DNA from: a virus
Strand: one strand, 5' to 3'
IMG/VR virus record: IMGVR_UViG_3300027763_000034
Span: 1 to 64,000 of that record
DNA: 64,000 bases
In this document: positions 41,152 to 51,290 of the stretch, piece by piece
How positions within the stretch are numbered: position 1 is the stretch's first letter
Layout: every line of letters starts with the position of its first letter
Program-made: the position numbers and the translations under genes
Notes under the pieces: generated by a model
What the model was told of the DNA's origin: nothing
Databases searched by the model: none
What the model saw: the letters and a program-made list of their open reading frames with translations, nothing else

Positions 41152-43776
41152 TTAAGCTGTTAGGTCTCCGAAGATTAACCATCCAGTTGAAATTTTTAGT
41201 GCAGTTACAACTGAATTGTTAGCTCTGAATTTGCGTCCTGGTGTTCCAATTACTCCATTTGTATCTGCAAACGAAGCTCCTGTTCCAGTTTTTTGCCAGA
41301 AGTCAATTGATTGACCAGTTGAATATCCTGTTGCAGGAAGTGTTACAACAACTGCTCCTGATAGTGGAATAAACTTATCTTGTTCTCCAGCTCCAAGTGT
41401 TACAGAAGAAACAACTTCTGTTGCAATTGTTGTGATAGATGGTACACCTGCCCGTGCCTGTGTGCCATCAGAGAATACGATTCCTGCTGCTGGTAGAGTT
41501 ACTGTTCCAGTAAATGTTGGAGAAGCAAGTGGGGCAAATCCTGCAATGCTTGCTCCTGCTGGTATTGTAACTGTTCCTGTGAATGTTGGGGAAGCAATAG
41601 GTGACTTTGTTGCAATTGAGTTTGTAACTGTTGTTGAGAATGATGCGTCATTTCCAAGTGCAGATGCTAACTCGTTAAGAGTATCAAGTGCTGCTGGTGA
41701 TGCTGCTACTAGATTTGAAACAGCTGTTCCTACGAATGCTGTAGTTGCAACCTGTGTAGTATTTGTACCAGCTGCTGCTGTTGGTGCAGTTGGTGTACCA
41801 GTAAGTGCTGGTGAAGCAAGCGGCGCCCGTAGGGCAATTGATGCAGCTTGTGCTGTTGAAACTGGCTTATCTGCATCTGCAGTGTTATCAACAGATCCAA
41901 GTCCTACCATTGTCTTTGTAATTCCAGACACAGTACCTGTAAATGTTGGTGAAGCAAGATTTGCTTTAAGCGCTAATCCTGAATTAACAGTTGCAGTTAA
42001 TGCAAGTGCTGAGGTGTCTGCAATTCCATGAATATTTGTTGTATCTGCTTCGTGTGATGCAAGTGATGCAGATGAAGCTTTTGTATTTACAGATGTTTGT
42101 AATGTTGCTGCAGCAGTATTTATTGCTGTAACATCTGACTGCAATCCTGTAATTGCATTTTCTGCTGTATTCAAGTCTGTTGTCAGAGTTGAAGTATCGG
42201 TAAACAATGTTGCTATTGATGAGTCGTAGCTTGTAACCTTTGCAGCTAATGCATTTGATACAGTATTAATCTGGTACTGTATTCCAGAAGTAACTCCATT
42301 TACATATCCAAGCTCTGTTGCGCTTACATCACCAATTGTGGTGTCTGTTGGAAGGACAACTGATCCTGTGAATGTTGGAGAAATCTTTGGTGCTTTTCCT
42401 GCAAGATCGCCAGTCAAATTTGCAATCTTTGATTGTGCAATTTCTGCATAATCATTAACGTCTGCGTTGACTATTGTGCCATCTAAAATCATTCCAGCTG
42501 TTACTGTTCCAGATGGAAGAGTTACTGTACCTGTGAATGTCGGTGATGCTTTTGGAGCATATGTTCCTTCTGCTACAGTTGTAGAAAGCTTTGCATCAAT
42601 TTGAGACTGGATACCGCTTGTTACACCTGCTAAACGCTGTATTTCTGCATTTACTACAGAACCAACTCTTAATGAATCTGCGACGAGGCCGCCAACTTCA
42701 AGTGAGTCTTTTGTGTATGTTGTAAAGTCAACAACTGTTGTAGGCTCTGCTGTTACGCCAGAGAATAGTTTCCATACGCCATCTGAGGCATCTCTTACAA
42801 GGCCTGAGTGCTGGTATGTACCGTTATTGAATGCTCCAACTACACCAAGATCAAGAACGTTTGACTGGTTGTTTTCACCAATATAAATCATTGGATCATC
42901 AATTGTAACGTTAGTTGAATTTACAGAAGTTGTTGTTCCATTAACTGTTAGGTTTCCTGAAACTGTAAGCGCTCCAAGAGTTGCTGTGTCTGCCTGTACT
43001 TGATCTACTTGAACAAGAGGTCCAGTAAATTTAGTTGTTGCTGTGATTGTTGGGGACAATGAAAGTATGATGTCTAGGTTATCTGTTGCATCTGTCTTTA
43101 CTATTCCACCTTGTGCTCTAATTGCTGCAGAAACAACTTCTTTGCTTGTTGCGTTATCCCATGTTGAGCTAACTCCTCGTCCAGAAGTAACTGTTGAATC
43201 AATTAATGATGTAACTGTATTTGTAATATCTAGCTCTGAAGCTGGAATTTTACCTGAGTTATTTAATGAAGCAACTCCGCCAGCATTTCCTCTGTCTGCT
43301 AAAGGAATGTAGTCTAGGTCTACTGTATTTCCAAGTGCTGATACAGCTGAATCTACGTAGCCTTTGTTTGCTATGATTGATGTGTCAACAGAAACTGTTA
43401 GCTGGTTTGTTCCGTCATTGTATGACTTAGAAATACCATTTCCTGCTACAAGAGCTGTATTAACTGCATCCTGTGCCATTTCTGTAAAATATGAATCTGC
43501 TACTGCTATTGTAATAGTATTTGCGCCATCGTTGTATGTCTTTGTGAGACCATCTCCTACAACAAGGGCAGCGTTAATTGCATCTTGGGAAATTTCACCA
43601 ATTGCTACGTCTGAATTATTTGCATATGCAAGGGCAGTCCATGTAGAAGATCCGTTACCGAATTTAAATAGGTTTGTGTCTGACTCGACACCCATTTCTC
43701 CTGCTGCCAAAATTGGATTTACTGAGGTCCACTGTGAAGCGGTTCCTCTTCTTACTTGAATTCTTACTGTTGACAT
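41152..43776 (-). CDS. Long tail fibre with SPTFTGTV repeats
   Basis: An 874-residue fibre; ATG 43776 (MSTVRIQVRRGTASQW) is better placed behind AAGGGGTGG than GTG 43785. The N-terminus (NPILAAGEMGVESDTNLF) is a fibre attachment module shared with the gene at 48655. The body repeats [11 protein letters not shown]-like units at least eight times, between helical coiled-coil pieces. The C-terminus is a small beta domain. Confidence 0.8.
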   Translation of the reverse strand: MSTVRIQVRRGTASQWTSVNPILAAGEMGVESDTNLFKFGNGSSTWTALAYANNSDVAIGEISQDAINAALVVGDGLTKTYNDGANTITIAVADSYFTEMAQDAVNTALVAGNGISKSYNDGTNQLTVSVDTSIIANKGYVDSAVSALGNTVDLDYIPLADRGNAGGVASLNNSGKIPASELDITNTVTSLIDSTVTSGRGVSSTWDNATSKEVVSAAIRAQGGIVKTDATDNLDIILSLSPTITATTKFTGPLVQVDQVQADTATLGALTVSGNLTVNGTTTSVNSTNVTIDDPMIYIGENNQSNVLDLGVVGAFNNGTYQHSGLVRDASDGVWKLFSGVTAEPTTVVDFTTYTKDSLEVGGLVADSLRVGSVVNAEIQRLAGVTSGIQSQIDAKLSTTVAEGTYAPKASPTFTGTVTLPSGTVTAGMILDGTIVNADVNDYAEIAQSKIANLTGDLAGKAPKISPTFTGSVVLPTDTTIGDVSATELGYVNGVTSGIQYQINTVSNALAAKVTSYDSSIATLFTDTSTLTTDLNTAENAITGLQSDVTAINTAAATLQTSVNTKASSASLASHEADTTNIHGIADTSALALTATVNSGLALKANLASPTFTGTVSGITKTMVGLGSVDNTADADKPVSTAQAASIALRAPLASPALTGTPTAPTAAAGTNTTQVATTAFVGTAVSNLVAASPAALDTLNELASALGNDASFSTTVTNSIATKSPIASPTFTGTVTIPAGASIAGFAPLASPTFTGTVTLPAAGIVFSDGTQARAGVPSITTIATEVVSSVTLGAGEQDKFIPLSGAVVVTLPATGYSTGQSIDFWQKTGTGASFADTNGVIGTPGRKFRANNSVVTALKISTGWLIFGDLTA

Positions 43777-43808
43777 ATTTGCCACCCCTTATTTAGACTT
43801 ATTTGGTA

Positions 43809-43837
43809 ATTATAGCATTACAATAATTCCAAAACAA
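43809..43837 (-). promoter_or_regulatory. Promoter for the long tail fibre
   Basis: On the minus strand TTGTTT (43837-43832), 17 bases, TATAAT (43814-43809) with TGC before it. The -35 box overlaps the end of the preceding gene. Confidence 0.55.
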
Positions 43838-44209
43838 TTAGCTAATTGTTCCAGAATCAAAGGTCATGCTGTATGTATCTGTGGAATGATTTCCACCATC
43901 CGCAAATTTTGTAGCTGTAGTATTTACTCCATTTGCAAAAACTGTATATACTGGCTGGCCGTCATAATCTATTGCCAGTCCTATATCCATAAATGTTAAA
44001 GCTCCTAGATCTTCTGCCGCATCTGTAAGGAGGGCAATTTCCTTCCAAGCACCATTAATCTGGATCTTTAATCTTCCAGTTGATGAGTCGAAGGCAAGGG
44101 GGGTTGAATTTAAGACTAAGTTGTCTACATTTACTGCTGCATCAAATGTTGCAGGTCCTGCTACGTTAAGGCCATTTTTAACCTTGAAGTTTTTATTTAC
44201 TATTGCCAT
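43838..44209 (-). CDS. Short fibre-associated protein
   Basis: A 123-residue protein beginning MAIVNKNFKVKNGLNVAGPA. The first 14 residues match those of the next gene upstream (MAIVNKNFRVKNGL), so the two are related by duplication at least at the N-terminus, probably a fibre-docking peptide. The rest is beta-rich (RLKIQINGAWKEIALLTDAA). Unknown function in the fibre complex. Confidence 0.65.
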   Translation of the reverse strand: MAIVNKNFKVKNGLNVAGPATFDAAVNVDNLVLNSTPLAFDSSTGRLKIQINGAWKEIALLTDAAEDLGALTFMDIGLAIDYDGQPVYTVFANGVNTTATKFADGGNHSTDTYSMTFDSGTIS

Positions 44210-44273
44210 TTAAGTTCACATATCCCCTAATTGTTTTGGTGGGGTTTTGGAAGGACCCCATACCTTTTATTAA

Positions 44274-45815
44274 TTATTTAATTAGTGTTGCATAAACCAT
44301 TACATCTGTTGATGCGTAGGTTGTTGTTACTGATATTGAAACGCTACCTGAAGCATATGCTGCTGATACTGTTCCTAGGTCGGTTCCAGTTGTAATTGAA
44401 CCAAATTCTGTTATTGCTACGTTATTGCTTGTATCAAGTGTTAGGAGAACTTCAGAAACCTGAGTGTTTACTCCATTCTTAAACTTAACAAGTGCCTTTG
44501 CTGTACGGTAGTCAGATCCTGACCATGTTAGAGCATTTACAGTTCCAGCTGAAGAAACTGTTGTGGTTGCTGCCCGTACTGCTGCCACATCATTTACATT
44601 AACTACTGTAAATGGTGTTGTACCATTCTTTACGGCTGTAAGAGCGCTAGCTGCTGTGGCTTCCGCTGAAGCCTGTGCTGCAGACTGTGCAGTTGCAATT
44701 GCTGAGTTACGATCTGTAACTTCACCTGAAATTGCTGTTGAAATTGCTGAATTACGAGCTGTAGCTTCTGCTGCAACTTTAGCTGTAGCGTCTGCTGCTG
44801 CTGTGGCTTCTGCTGCTGCTTTGGCAGCGTTGGCTTTTGTAGTTGCATCTGTTGCTGCTGCAGCTTGTGCTGCGTTAGCCTTTGAAGTAGCATCTGTTGC
44901 TGCAGTTGTGACTGCTGAAGCAATATCTGTTGCAACCTGTGTAGAGTTAGCTTTTGTTGCTAATGCTGTTGTAATAGTAGTTGTGTAATTAGCATCATCA
45001 TTAATTGCTGCTGCTAATTCATTTAGAGTATCAAGTAAAGCTGGTGCTCCGTCTACTACTGCTGAAACTGCTGTTGAAATTGCTGTGTTACGATTTGAAA
45101 CTTCTGTTGAGATTGCTGCGGTAAGTGCTGCTGCTGCTGTAGCCTCTGCTGCTGACCGTGCTGCGTTAGCTTTTGTAGTTGCATCTGTTGCTGCTGCAGA
45201 TATTGCTGCAGACTGTGCTGCGTTAGCCTTAGATGTAGCGTCTGTTGCTGCTGCAGACTGCGCTGCGTTAGCCTTTGAAGTAGCATCAGCGGCTGCTGTA
45301 GCTTCTGCTGCAGTCTTTGCTGTTGCAATTGCAGTATTTCTATCAGCAACTTCTGTTGCAATTGCTGATGCAATTGCTGAGTTACGTGCTGTGGCTTCTG
45401 CTGCTACTTTAGCTGTGGCATCTGTTGCTGCATTTGCCTGTGCGCTTGATGCTGCACCTGCTGCATCGTATGCTGCTGCTGTTGCAGCTAATGCACGAGC
45501 ATTTGTGAAATATAGATTTGATCCTTCTGCAAGATCTCCAGTATCATGGTTTGAAAGACTTGAAACTGTTCCTGTTACGTTACCAGTTAAGTTACCAACA
45601 ATGTTTGCTGTAATTGTGCCTGCTGCAAAGTTTCCTGAGCCGTCACGCTTTACTACAGTATTAGGAGTGTTGGCTGTATCTGCTGATCCGCCGACTGTGC
45701 TGATGATAAAGGCTGTTGATGCCTCTGTTAATACGTTATATCCGTTTACCGTTGCGACGGAACCGTCGACGATAAGACCATTTTTTACTCTAAAGTTTTT
45801 ATTTACTATTGCCAT
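44274..45815 (-). CDS. Alanine-rich coiled-coil tail fibre
   Basis: A 513-residue fibre. After the docking peptide MAIVNKNFRVKNGL and a beta segment, residues about 105-400 are extremely Ala-rich repeats (ATDATSKANAAQSAA; EATARNSAIASAI), suited to a long trimeric coiled coil. Residues 410-513 form a C-terminal beta knob (TYRTAKALVKFKNGVNTQ-like strands). No enzymatic residues. Confidence 0.78.
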   Translation of the reverse strand: MAIVNKNFRVKNGLIVDGSVATVNGYNVLTEASTAFIISTVGGSADTANTPNTVVKRDGSGNFAAGTITANIVGNLTGNVTGTVSSLSNHDTGDLAEGSNLYFTNARALAATAAAYDAAGAASSAQANAATDATAKVAAEATARNSAIASAIATEVADRNTAIATAKTAAEATAAADATSKANAAQSAAATDATSKANAAQSAAISAAATDATTKANAARSAAEATAAAALTAAISTEVSNRNTAISTAVSAVVDGAPALLDTLNELAAAINDDANYTTTITTALATKANSTQVATDIASAVTTAATDATSKANAAQAAAATDATTKANAAKAAAEATAAADATAKVAAEATARNSAISTAISGEVTDRNSAIATAQSAAQASAEATAASALTAVKNGTTPFTVVNVNDVAAVRAATTTVSSAGTVNALTWSGSDYRTAKALVKFKNGVNTQVSEVLLTLDTSNNVAITEFGSITTGTDLGTVSAAYASGSVSISVTTTYASTDVMVYATLIK

Positions 45816-45838
45816 AATTTATGACTCCTCTTACTGCT

Positions 45839-46393
45839 TTATTTTAACGCTGTTCTGAAATACCTTACAGTTACTTCGCCTGATACTGGTGTGACTGTTA
45901 AACTAATTATACCATTCGCAGATTCAAAAGCTGTCGTTGCAATTGATGAATTAGCGTTTGTTACAATGTTAGACTCTGATACATATATGTCAGAAGATCC
46001 TCTTAATGCGGTTATGTTGGAAAAATATGATTCTCCAGTGGATGCCTTTACAATTTGTAGAGCATATGATGCCGTACGATAATCTGCTGAGGCATATGAG
46101 TCTATAGTCGTCTTGTTTTGAATTCCTGCGATTGTTAGATCGTTATTTCCTTCTAGGCCCATCAAGGTTTCGATGCTTGCCGATGTATTAGCAAGTGTTG
46201 CCACTGAAGTTGATAGCGAATTGATTTTATATGTCAACGAGCCTGAATCTGTGGAGTTTGTTACACCAACCACATTTTCTAATGCTTCAATTGCGTCATT
46301 TGCGTTAGCATGTTGTGCTGCATGTCCAGATAATTCATCCGTAGATGCTGGATTTGTGAGATTGTCTTTGCTTACTGGAAAGTTACTTGCCAC
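45839..46393 (-). CDS. Small fibre or fibre-cap protein
   Basis: A 184-residue protein starting with GTG 46393 (read as MASNFPVSKDNL) behind AGGAGGACATA. The opening DELSGHAAQHANANDAIEAL is a helix-rich trimerisation-like segment, and the rest is beta with Ser/Thr. The C-terminal pattern ending EVTVRYFRTALK resembles the knob of the Ala-rich fibre next door. Probably a fibre-tip or adaptor. Confidence 0.66.
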   Translation of the reverse strand: MASNFPVSKDNLTNPASTDELSGHAAQHANANDAIEALENVVGVTNSTDSGSLTYKINSLSTSVATLANTSASIETLMGLEGNNDLTIAGIQNKTTIDSYASADYRTASYALQIVKASTGESYFSNITALRGSSDIYVSESNIVTNANSSIATTAFESANGIISLTVTPVSGEVTVRYFRTALK

Positions 46394-46423
46394 TATGTCC
46401 TCCTGGCGGTATTGCCTTAGATA

Positions 46424-46432
46424 ATTATACCG
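46424..46432 (-). promoter_or_regulatory. Extended -10 promoter candidate
   Basis: GGTATAAT on the minus strand, 30 bases before the GTG start of the small fibre gene. The -35 region lies in an AT-rich TTTATTTGAATAAA palindrome and is not clear. Confidence 0.4.
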
Positions 46433-46456
46433 TATGTTTTTTATTCAAATAAAGAA

Positions 46457-46687
46457 TTACCATTTTTTAAGTGGGCACTCAGCTCTTAAAAGTTTTGTTT
46501 TTAATGGCATAAAACATCCGCATTGTTTACACTGTTTTGTTAAATCTATTAGTTCTGGGCAGGCCTTGCAAATGTCATATCTTCTTTCAGATTCTGATTC
46601 CTCGGCATATTCGGTATTAGGATTTAATAGATCCCAAGGCCTTGTTTCCCCTAATTTTTCTTTGTACTGCTGCCATCTACTTGTCAT
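46457..46687 (-). CDS. Zinc-ribbon protein, T4-like small family
   Basis: A 76-residue protein beginning MTSRWQQYKEKLGETRPWDL. Its C-terminal half has CKACPELIDLTKQCKQCGCF and ends AECPLKKW, giving two Cys pairs and a last Cys for a zinc ribbon. Similar short proteins occur in T4-like and cyanophage genomes (recollection). It is coupled to the upstream gene by ATGA. No function is established. Confidence 0.72.
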   Translation of the reverse strand: MTSRWQQYKEKLGETRPWDLLNPNTEYAEESESERRYDICKACPELIDLTKQCKQCGCFMPLKTKLLRAECPLKKW

Positions 46688-47058
46688 TCATAAACTCCTG
46701 GAATTATGAATTGACCTCCTTGATATAGCCAGCCAGGTTCTGCTCTGTCTGCATGCCTCTGGACATCTAAAGTTACATGTACAATAATTGGGTCTGAAAC
46801 CATAATTGAATATGTTTTTTCATTTGCCATTACAGTTTCACCATCCATATGAAATTCAAATACTTCTGGATCTACTTCTCCAATATCGGTTATAGAAGAT
46901 AAATTTAAAAATTTTTCTGCTAGATCTGGTCTAACTCCAATAAAATCAACAATTGCTCCGTCTATAATTAAAGCTAGCTGTTTAGCTGTATTGCCAGATG
47001 CAATTTGTCTAGACTTTACTCCTTCAAGAAACCAGTCTTCTTCATTTAAATTAATCAT
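46684..47058 (-). CDS. Hypothetical protein coupled to the zinc-ribbon gene
   Basis: A 124-residue acidic protein beginning MINLNEEDWFLEGVKSRQIA. It contains a helical first third and a beta second half (TYSIMVSDPIIVHVTLDVQR; GWLYQGGQFIIPGVYE). The stop overlaps the start of the zinc-ribbon gene. No family recognised. The pair may assemble fibres, given their location inside the fibre series. Confidence 0.6.
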   Translation of the reverse strand: MINLNEEDWFLEGVKSRQIASGNTAKQLALIIDGAIVDFIGVRPDLAEKFLNLSSITDIGEVDPEVFEFHMDGETVMANEKTYSIMVSDPIIVHVTLDVQRHADRAEPGWLYQGGQFIIPGVYE

Positions 47059-47096
47059 AGTTTATTATACCTTTCAATACAGATGGTGTCAATATG

Positions 47097-48647
47097 TTAT
47101 GCATAACAAGTGTCTCTTGATCCGTCTGAGTTATATCGAGCATCGCAAGCACCTACGCTATAGCATGTTGAATAGTTTGTACTTGCTGAGTTTGTTACAT
47201 CGTATGACTTGCAAGCATATTTTCCAGTAGCAGTTTTAGTAACATTTGGACAATTAGCATTTGTAGTTGTTCCGCTTAGTGAACCAGCTCTTGTAGATCC
47301 TCCTGGACAGGACTCTGGTGCAAAGTGATAGCTCATTGTAGGTGTTGTTGTGTAATTACATACACATGCAACATAAGTACATGCTCGTGACTGATAGAAT
47401 GGACCTTGTTCTGTTATAAGTGCTGTTGAGCAGTCTGCATACCGATAAGTTCTTGTTCTTCCAGCGGAAGTTCCGCCTTCTAATGAATTACTTCCACAAA
47501 CGCCAGACCACGAAACATTATATGTGTAGTCCGCATCTACCCAACCTGCAGTACATGTAGGAACACAATATCTTGATGTTGAATATGAACCATATTCCAT
47601 TATATTATCTTGAGTACAATCTGCATATCGATACAGTCTGTATCTCCAGCTATAAGTTCCAGACTCTGAATTGTTTGAGCAGGTTCCGCTCCAAGTTGCT
47701 CCACCGTATGTCCAGTCTGCATCTACCCATGCAGCAGTGCATCCTAAAGTAACAGTAGCAGTACCAGGTGAACCAGTTTTATTAGATGTCATTACAGATG
47801 TTTGTACTCCATAGCCTTGATAAAGGGTAGATCTTGGATAAACAGTAAAATAATTTCCTTCATTTCCAGTAAGAATTGACCATGTGTAATTTAGCTGTGT
47901 TGAGGGAACGTTTATTGTTGTAGTCTCATTATTTCCATATTTAACAACGTCATAAGAAACGGCTCCAGGTGCTGCCGTCCAATACATGTAGACTTGCTTG
48001 TTTGTATTTATTGGAGTTACTGTTACAGTAGCACTGCCAGATGTTCCAGTTCCAGTAAATGCTCTGTTTCCCTGATCTGTAACTGATCCATTGTTTGTTG
48101 TTACAGAATATGTTGTTGCATTTGACGATGCCGTCCAAGAACCGCTATATGAAAATCCAGAATTTGAAATGCTTACAGATGGCTGTGTCGGAGTTGCAGT
48201 TGTTTCTGATGCCGTCATTGTTGATACAACTGGAAGAACTATAGTTCCAATATCTCCAGTTACAGAAACATTTCCTCTACCATTAATTGCAGTGACTGTG
48301 CAACTTAAAATTTGATCAATGTCTGCTACTGCTGCTGTATACGTTTGTGATGTTGCTCCAGATATTGGTGAAGAACCACGCTTCCATTGATATGTATAAG
48401 AAGCTGGGGCGTATGCTGGTTCTGATTTCCATAAAGAGCTAACAGTTAAAACGGCACCAACTTGACCTCTATATGTGGTGCCAGTATGTGTAAATGTTGG
48501 TGTTCCTAATGATTGTGGTAAATTTGGATATGCAAGTTGCCAGCCATTATTATAAACATAGGCTTTTTTAGCAGCAACAAATTGTGATCCAGTATTTATT
48601 TTTAGATCTTTTGCCTCTTGCCAATTTGAGCCATCATTTATTTTCAT
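47097..48647 (-). CDS. Fibre/adhesin with cysteine-rich tandem repeats
   Basis: A 516-residue protein. The N-terminus MKINDGSNWQEAKDLKINTG is a fibre docking style. Residues about 55-290 contain Ig/fibronectin-like domains (YTYQWKRGSSPISGATSQTY; VYMYWTAAPGAVSYDVVKYG). From about 300 there are tandem repeats of about 60 residues of the form CTAGWVDADYTY..SWSGVC..RYADC, each with several Cys, ending in a further Cys-rich tail. Disulfide-stabilised repeats suggest an extracellular host-binding fibre. Confidence 0.72.
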   Translation of the reverse strand: MKINDGSNWQEAKDLKINTGSQFVAAKKAYVYNNGWQLAYPNLPQSLGTPTFTHTGTTYRGQVGAVLTVSSLWKSEPAYAPASYTYQWKRGSSPISGATSQTYTAAVADIDQILSCTVTAINGRGNVSVTGDIGTIVLPVVSTMTASETTATPTQPSVSISNSGFSYSGSWTASSNATTYSVTTNNGSVTDQGNRAFTGTGTSGSATVTVTPINTNKQVYMYWTAAPGAVSYDVVKYGNNETTTINVPSTQLNYTWSILTGNEGNYFTVYPRSTLYQGYGVQTSVMTSNKTGSPGTATVTLGCTAAWVDADWTYGGATWSGTCSNNSESGTYSWRYRLYRYADCTQDNIMEYGSYSTSRYCVPTCTAGWVDADYTYNVSWSGVCGSNSLEGGTSAGRTRTYRYADCSTALITEQGPFYQSRACTYVACVCNYTTTPTMSYHFAPESCPGGSTRAGSLSGTTTNANCPNVTKTATGKYACKSYDVTNSASTNYSTCYSVGACDARYNSDGSRDTCYA

Positions 48648-48654
48648 TTATATC

Positions 48655-50826
48655 CTAATATTGTATATAAATATCTCCAGCAACCATGCCTGTAGTAGGA
48701 AGTGTGCCAGTATTATTATAGAATGTTTTTGCTCCTGCTGATATTGTTGTTGAGCCTCCAAGTGCTACTGCCGTTCCATTTATAGTAATAGATGAATTTG
48801 CTAACTTATTGTTGGCTATTGAGCCAGCAAGCATTGTATTTGTTACAGTTGCAGAATCTAAAAGTGTAACTGCTGTTCCAGATATTTTAGATTTATCAAT
48901 TGCTGCTGAAGCACTGATATCTGAATTAACAATAGTTCCATCAGCAATCATTGTTGATGTTATTGTTCCAGAAGGAGCAGAAAATGTTCCAGTAAATGAT
49001 GCATTATTAATTGGTGCATAGGCTGCTAAATTAAGAGTTGCCCACGATGGAGATGTACCATCAGTCATTAAATATTTTCCAGCATTGTTAAGTTGTGCTG
49101 GGAGAATTGAAATACCAGATACTGTTGCACCAGAAAAATCTACTGTTCCAGTAAATACTGGTGAAATCTTTGGTGCATAAGTTGATGATGCTGTTGATAT
49201 AGATAATTTAGTATCTAATGCGGATTGTGTAGCAGTTGATATTGGTTTTGATTCATCAGTTGTATTATCTACATTACCAAGACCAATCATTGTTTTTGTA
49301 ATACCATTTACTGTTCCAGTAAATGTTGGGGAAGCAATTGGTGCATATGTAGATGCGGCAGTTGCAGAAGATAATTTAGTTCCAACTAATGTTGTTAATG
49401 CTGTCCCTGCAGATTGATCTGTTGATATGTAATCTGCTATTTCTTTAAGTGTATCAAATGAAGATGGTGCTCCATTTACAACATTTGCTATAGCTGTGGT
49501 TATGTCAGATGTTCTTGCAATTGTTGAAGGTATAACTGTATCTAGTATTTTTCCACTAGATAATCCAATTTTTGCATATCCTCCTGGCAGATCAGCATCT
49601 GCTTCAGAAACATATGCATCTAATGTATTACCAAGTCCTGCTGATGTTAAGAAATGTGAATTTGCATATGCTAATAAATCATCGTTAGCTTGATTTAAAT
49701 TAACATATACATCTGTAAATCTTTGGTTAGTAGCTGAGATTGCTCTTGCATCTGTGAAATAAAGATTATTTGAGCCTTCTGTTATTGCATCTGTTGTCCC
49801 AGAAAATGTTGAACTTCCTGAACCAGCTGGACCCTGTGGACCAGTTGCGCCAGTTAATCCTCGTTCACCTTGTGGGCCTGTTGCGCCAGTGTCGCCTTTT
49901 AATCCCTGTGGACCAGTTGCACCAGTTGCGCCAGTGTCGCCTTTTAATCCCTGTGGACCAGTTGCGCCAGTTGCGCCAGTTGCCCCAGTAGCACCAGTGT
50001 CACCTCTTAATCCTTGTGGGCCTACGTCTCCACGAGGAATTGTAAAATTAAATAACGGTGCAGTTGGTGTTCCAGTATTTGTAATAGAAACAGATGTTCC
50101 TGGGTTTCCAGTTGAAACTGTTCCAAGCGTAATTGTAGATGATGCTCCACCTGAAGACAGTCCAGAAACAGCTGCATTAATTGCAGTATTCCTATTTGTA
50201 ATTTCAGTTGATATTGCTGTATTTATTGCAGTATTTCTATTAGATATTTCTAATGCAATTTTATTATCTGTATAAACATTTGCTGATGAGGTTGCTAATG
50301 TTACTGCTGCTTCGTCTTTAGAATCTGCTGAGGTTCCTGCCGCTGCTAAAGTTTCTATTTTTACTGCAGAAGTTTTGCTACTTGCATCGGCTGCTGCTGT
50401 TGCAATAGCTTCTGATTTGGCAGCAGATATAGCTGTATTTCTATTTGTAACTTCCGTTGCAATTGCTGCAGATATTGATGATGCTACTGCATCTATTGCT
50501 CTTTGGTTTGTAAAATATTTATTGCTACCTTCTGATACAGAGGTTGTTGATAGCGTTGCAATTGCTGTTGCTAAATCTGCAGATACGGACATTGAGTCTG
50601 GAAGTTGTGAGGTGGGTATTTTACCAAGAGCATTTAGTGTTGCTACTCCATTGGCCTCTCCAGCTTTAAATGCATAGGAAGTTGTTGCATTCCATCTTGA
50701 GCCATTACCAATTTTAAACTTTAGGCTGTCTGTCTCAATTCCTAGTTCACCTGATAATAGTATTGGGTTGTTGGACACCCAGTTTGCTGCTGTGTCTCTT
50801 CTAAGTTGTATTCTTAATGATGCCAT
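48655..50826 (-). CDS. Tail fibre with collagen-like triple-helix region
   Basis: A 723-residue fibre. ATG 50826 ([16 protein letters not shown]) lies behind AGGAGG and is preferred to 50850. Residues 1-40 ([18 protein letters not shown]) match the attachment module of the fibre at 41152. Residues about 260-340 are uninterrupted GXY triplets with [13 protein letters not shown] units. The rest has [10 protein letters not shown]-type repeats. The long collagen-like rod is a candidate for hydroxylation by the phage oxygenases (inference). Confidence 0.8.
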   Translation of the reverse strand: MASLRIQLRRDTAANWVSNNPILLSGELGIETDSLKFKIGNGSRWNATTSYAFKAGEANGVATLNALGKIPTSQLPDSMSVSADLATAIATLSTTSVSEGSNKYFTNQRAIDAVASSISAAIATEVTNRNTAISAAKSEAIATAAADASSKTSAVKIETLAAAGTSADSKDEAAVTLATSSANVYTDNKIALEISNRNTAINTAISTEITNRNTAINAAVSGLSSGGASSTITLGTVSTGNPGTSVSITNTGTPTAPLFNFTIPRGDVGPQGLRGDTGATGATGATGATGPQGLKGDTGATGATGPQGLKGDTGATGPQGERGLTGATGPQGPAGSGSSTFSGTTDAITEGSNNLYFTDARAISATNQRFTDVYVNLNQANDDLLAYANSHFLTSAGLGNTLDAYVSEADADLPGGYAKIGLSSGKILDTVIPSTIARTSDITTAIANVVNGAPSSFDTLKEIADYISTDQSAGTALTTLVGTKLSSATAASTYAPIASPTFTGTVNGITKTMIGLGNVDNTTDESKPISTATQSALDTKLSISTASSTYAPKISPVFTGTVDFSGATVSGISILPAQLNNAGKYLMTDGTSPSWATLNLAAYAPINNASFTGTFSAPSGTITSTMIADGTIVNSDISASAAIDKSKISGTAVTLLDSATVTNTMLAGSIANNKLANSSITINGTAVALGGSTTISAGAKTFYNNTGTLPTTGMVAGDIYIQY

Positions 50827-50827
50827 T

Positions 50828-51286
50828 TTATGAACCTCCTGCATCAACAATTATACCATCGTTGTCTGCAGAACTTCCTCCTTCTAAAACTTCGTCTTGT
50901 ACTACTGTAACGCTGCCTTCTGGGTTTCCGCCATCAAGCAATGTTTGGTTTTCAAATGTTCCGCCTTGGTTTGATGTTGAAGGACTTTGTCCGTCGTATC
51001 CAATTACAAGTGGTAATACTAGATCGGGAGAATCTGAAGTATTTGTTTCCTTAAATGTAATCTTATTCTGAACATCAATTGTATGAACATTTCCATCAAA
51101 TGTGTGAGTATGCATATAAAATGGTGTTGGGTCTGTGCTCGGCGGGGTAAGCTCTACCCAAACCATACCATTGTATATTCTTAAATTCTTACTTACTACA
51201 TTGAAGTATATATCTCCAACAGTGGCTATGTCGGGGTTCTCCATAGAAGTAAGAAGATTAAGTGCAACCTTCATTTGTCTGGACAT
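50828..51286 (-). CDS. Small fibre-associated protein
   Basis: A 152-residue protein beginning [20 protein letters not shown]. The first half has [20 protein letters not shown], a short beta module found at fibre N-termini. The second half is a Gly/Ser/Asp-rich linker ([20 protein letters not shown]). It contains [13 protein letters not shown], a histidine-rich patch that could bind metal. Function unknown; one base separates it from the next fibre gene. Confidence 0.62.
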   Translation of the reverse strand: MSRQMKVALNLLTSMENPDIATVGDIYFNVVSKNLRIYNGMVWVELTPPSTDPTPFYMHTHTFDGNVHTIDVQNKITFKETNTSDSPDLVLPLVIGYDGQSPSTSNQGGTFENQTLLDGGNPEGSVTVVQDEVLEGGSSADNDGIIVDAGGS

Positions 51287-51290
51287 TTTA

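Noticed and set aside
41432-42031. 199-codon plus-strand ORF opposite the long tail fibre
   Set aside because: Antisense reading of the repeated SPTFTGTV units.
44215-44273. Possible terminator (TGGGGT/ACCCCA) between fibre genes
   Set aside because: Stem of six with no adequate T-run in either direction.
44563-45858. Long plus-strand Ala/Val-rich ORFs and minus-frame Gln-rich ORFs
   Set aside because: These arise from the GCT/GCA-rich codons of the Ala-rich coiled-coil fibre and have no start signals or family features.
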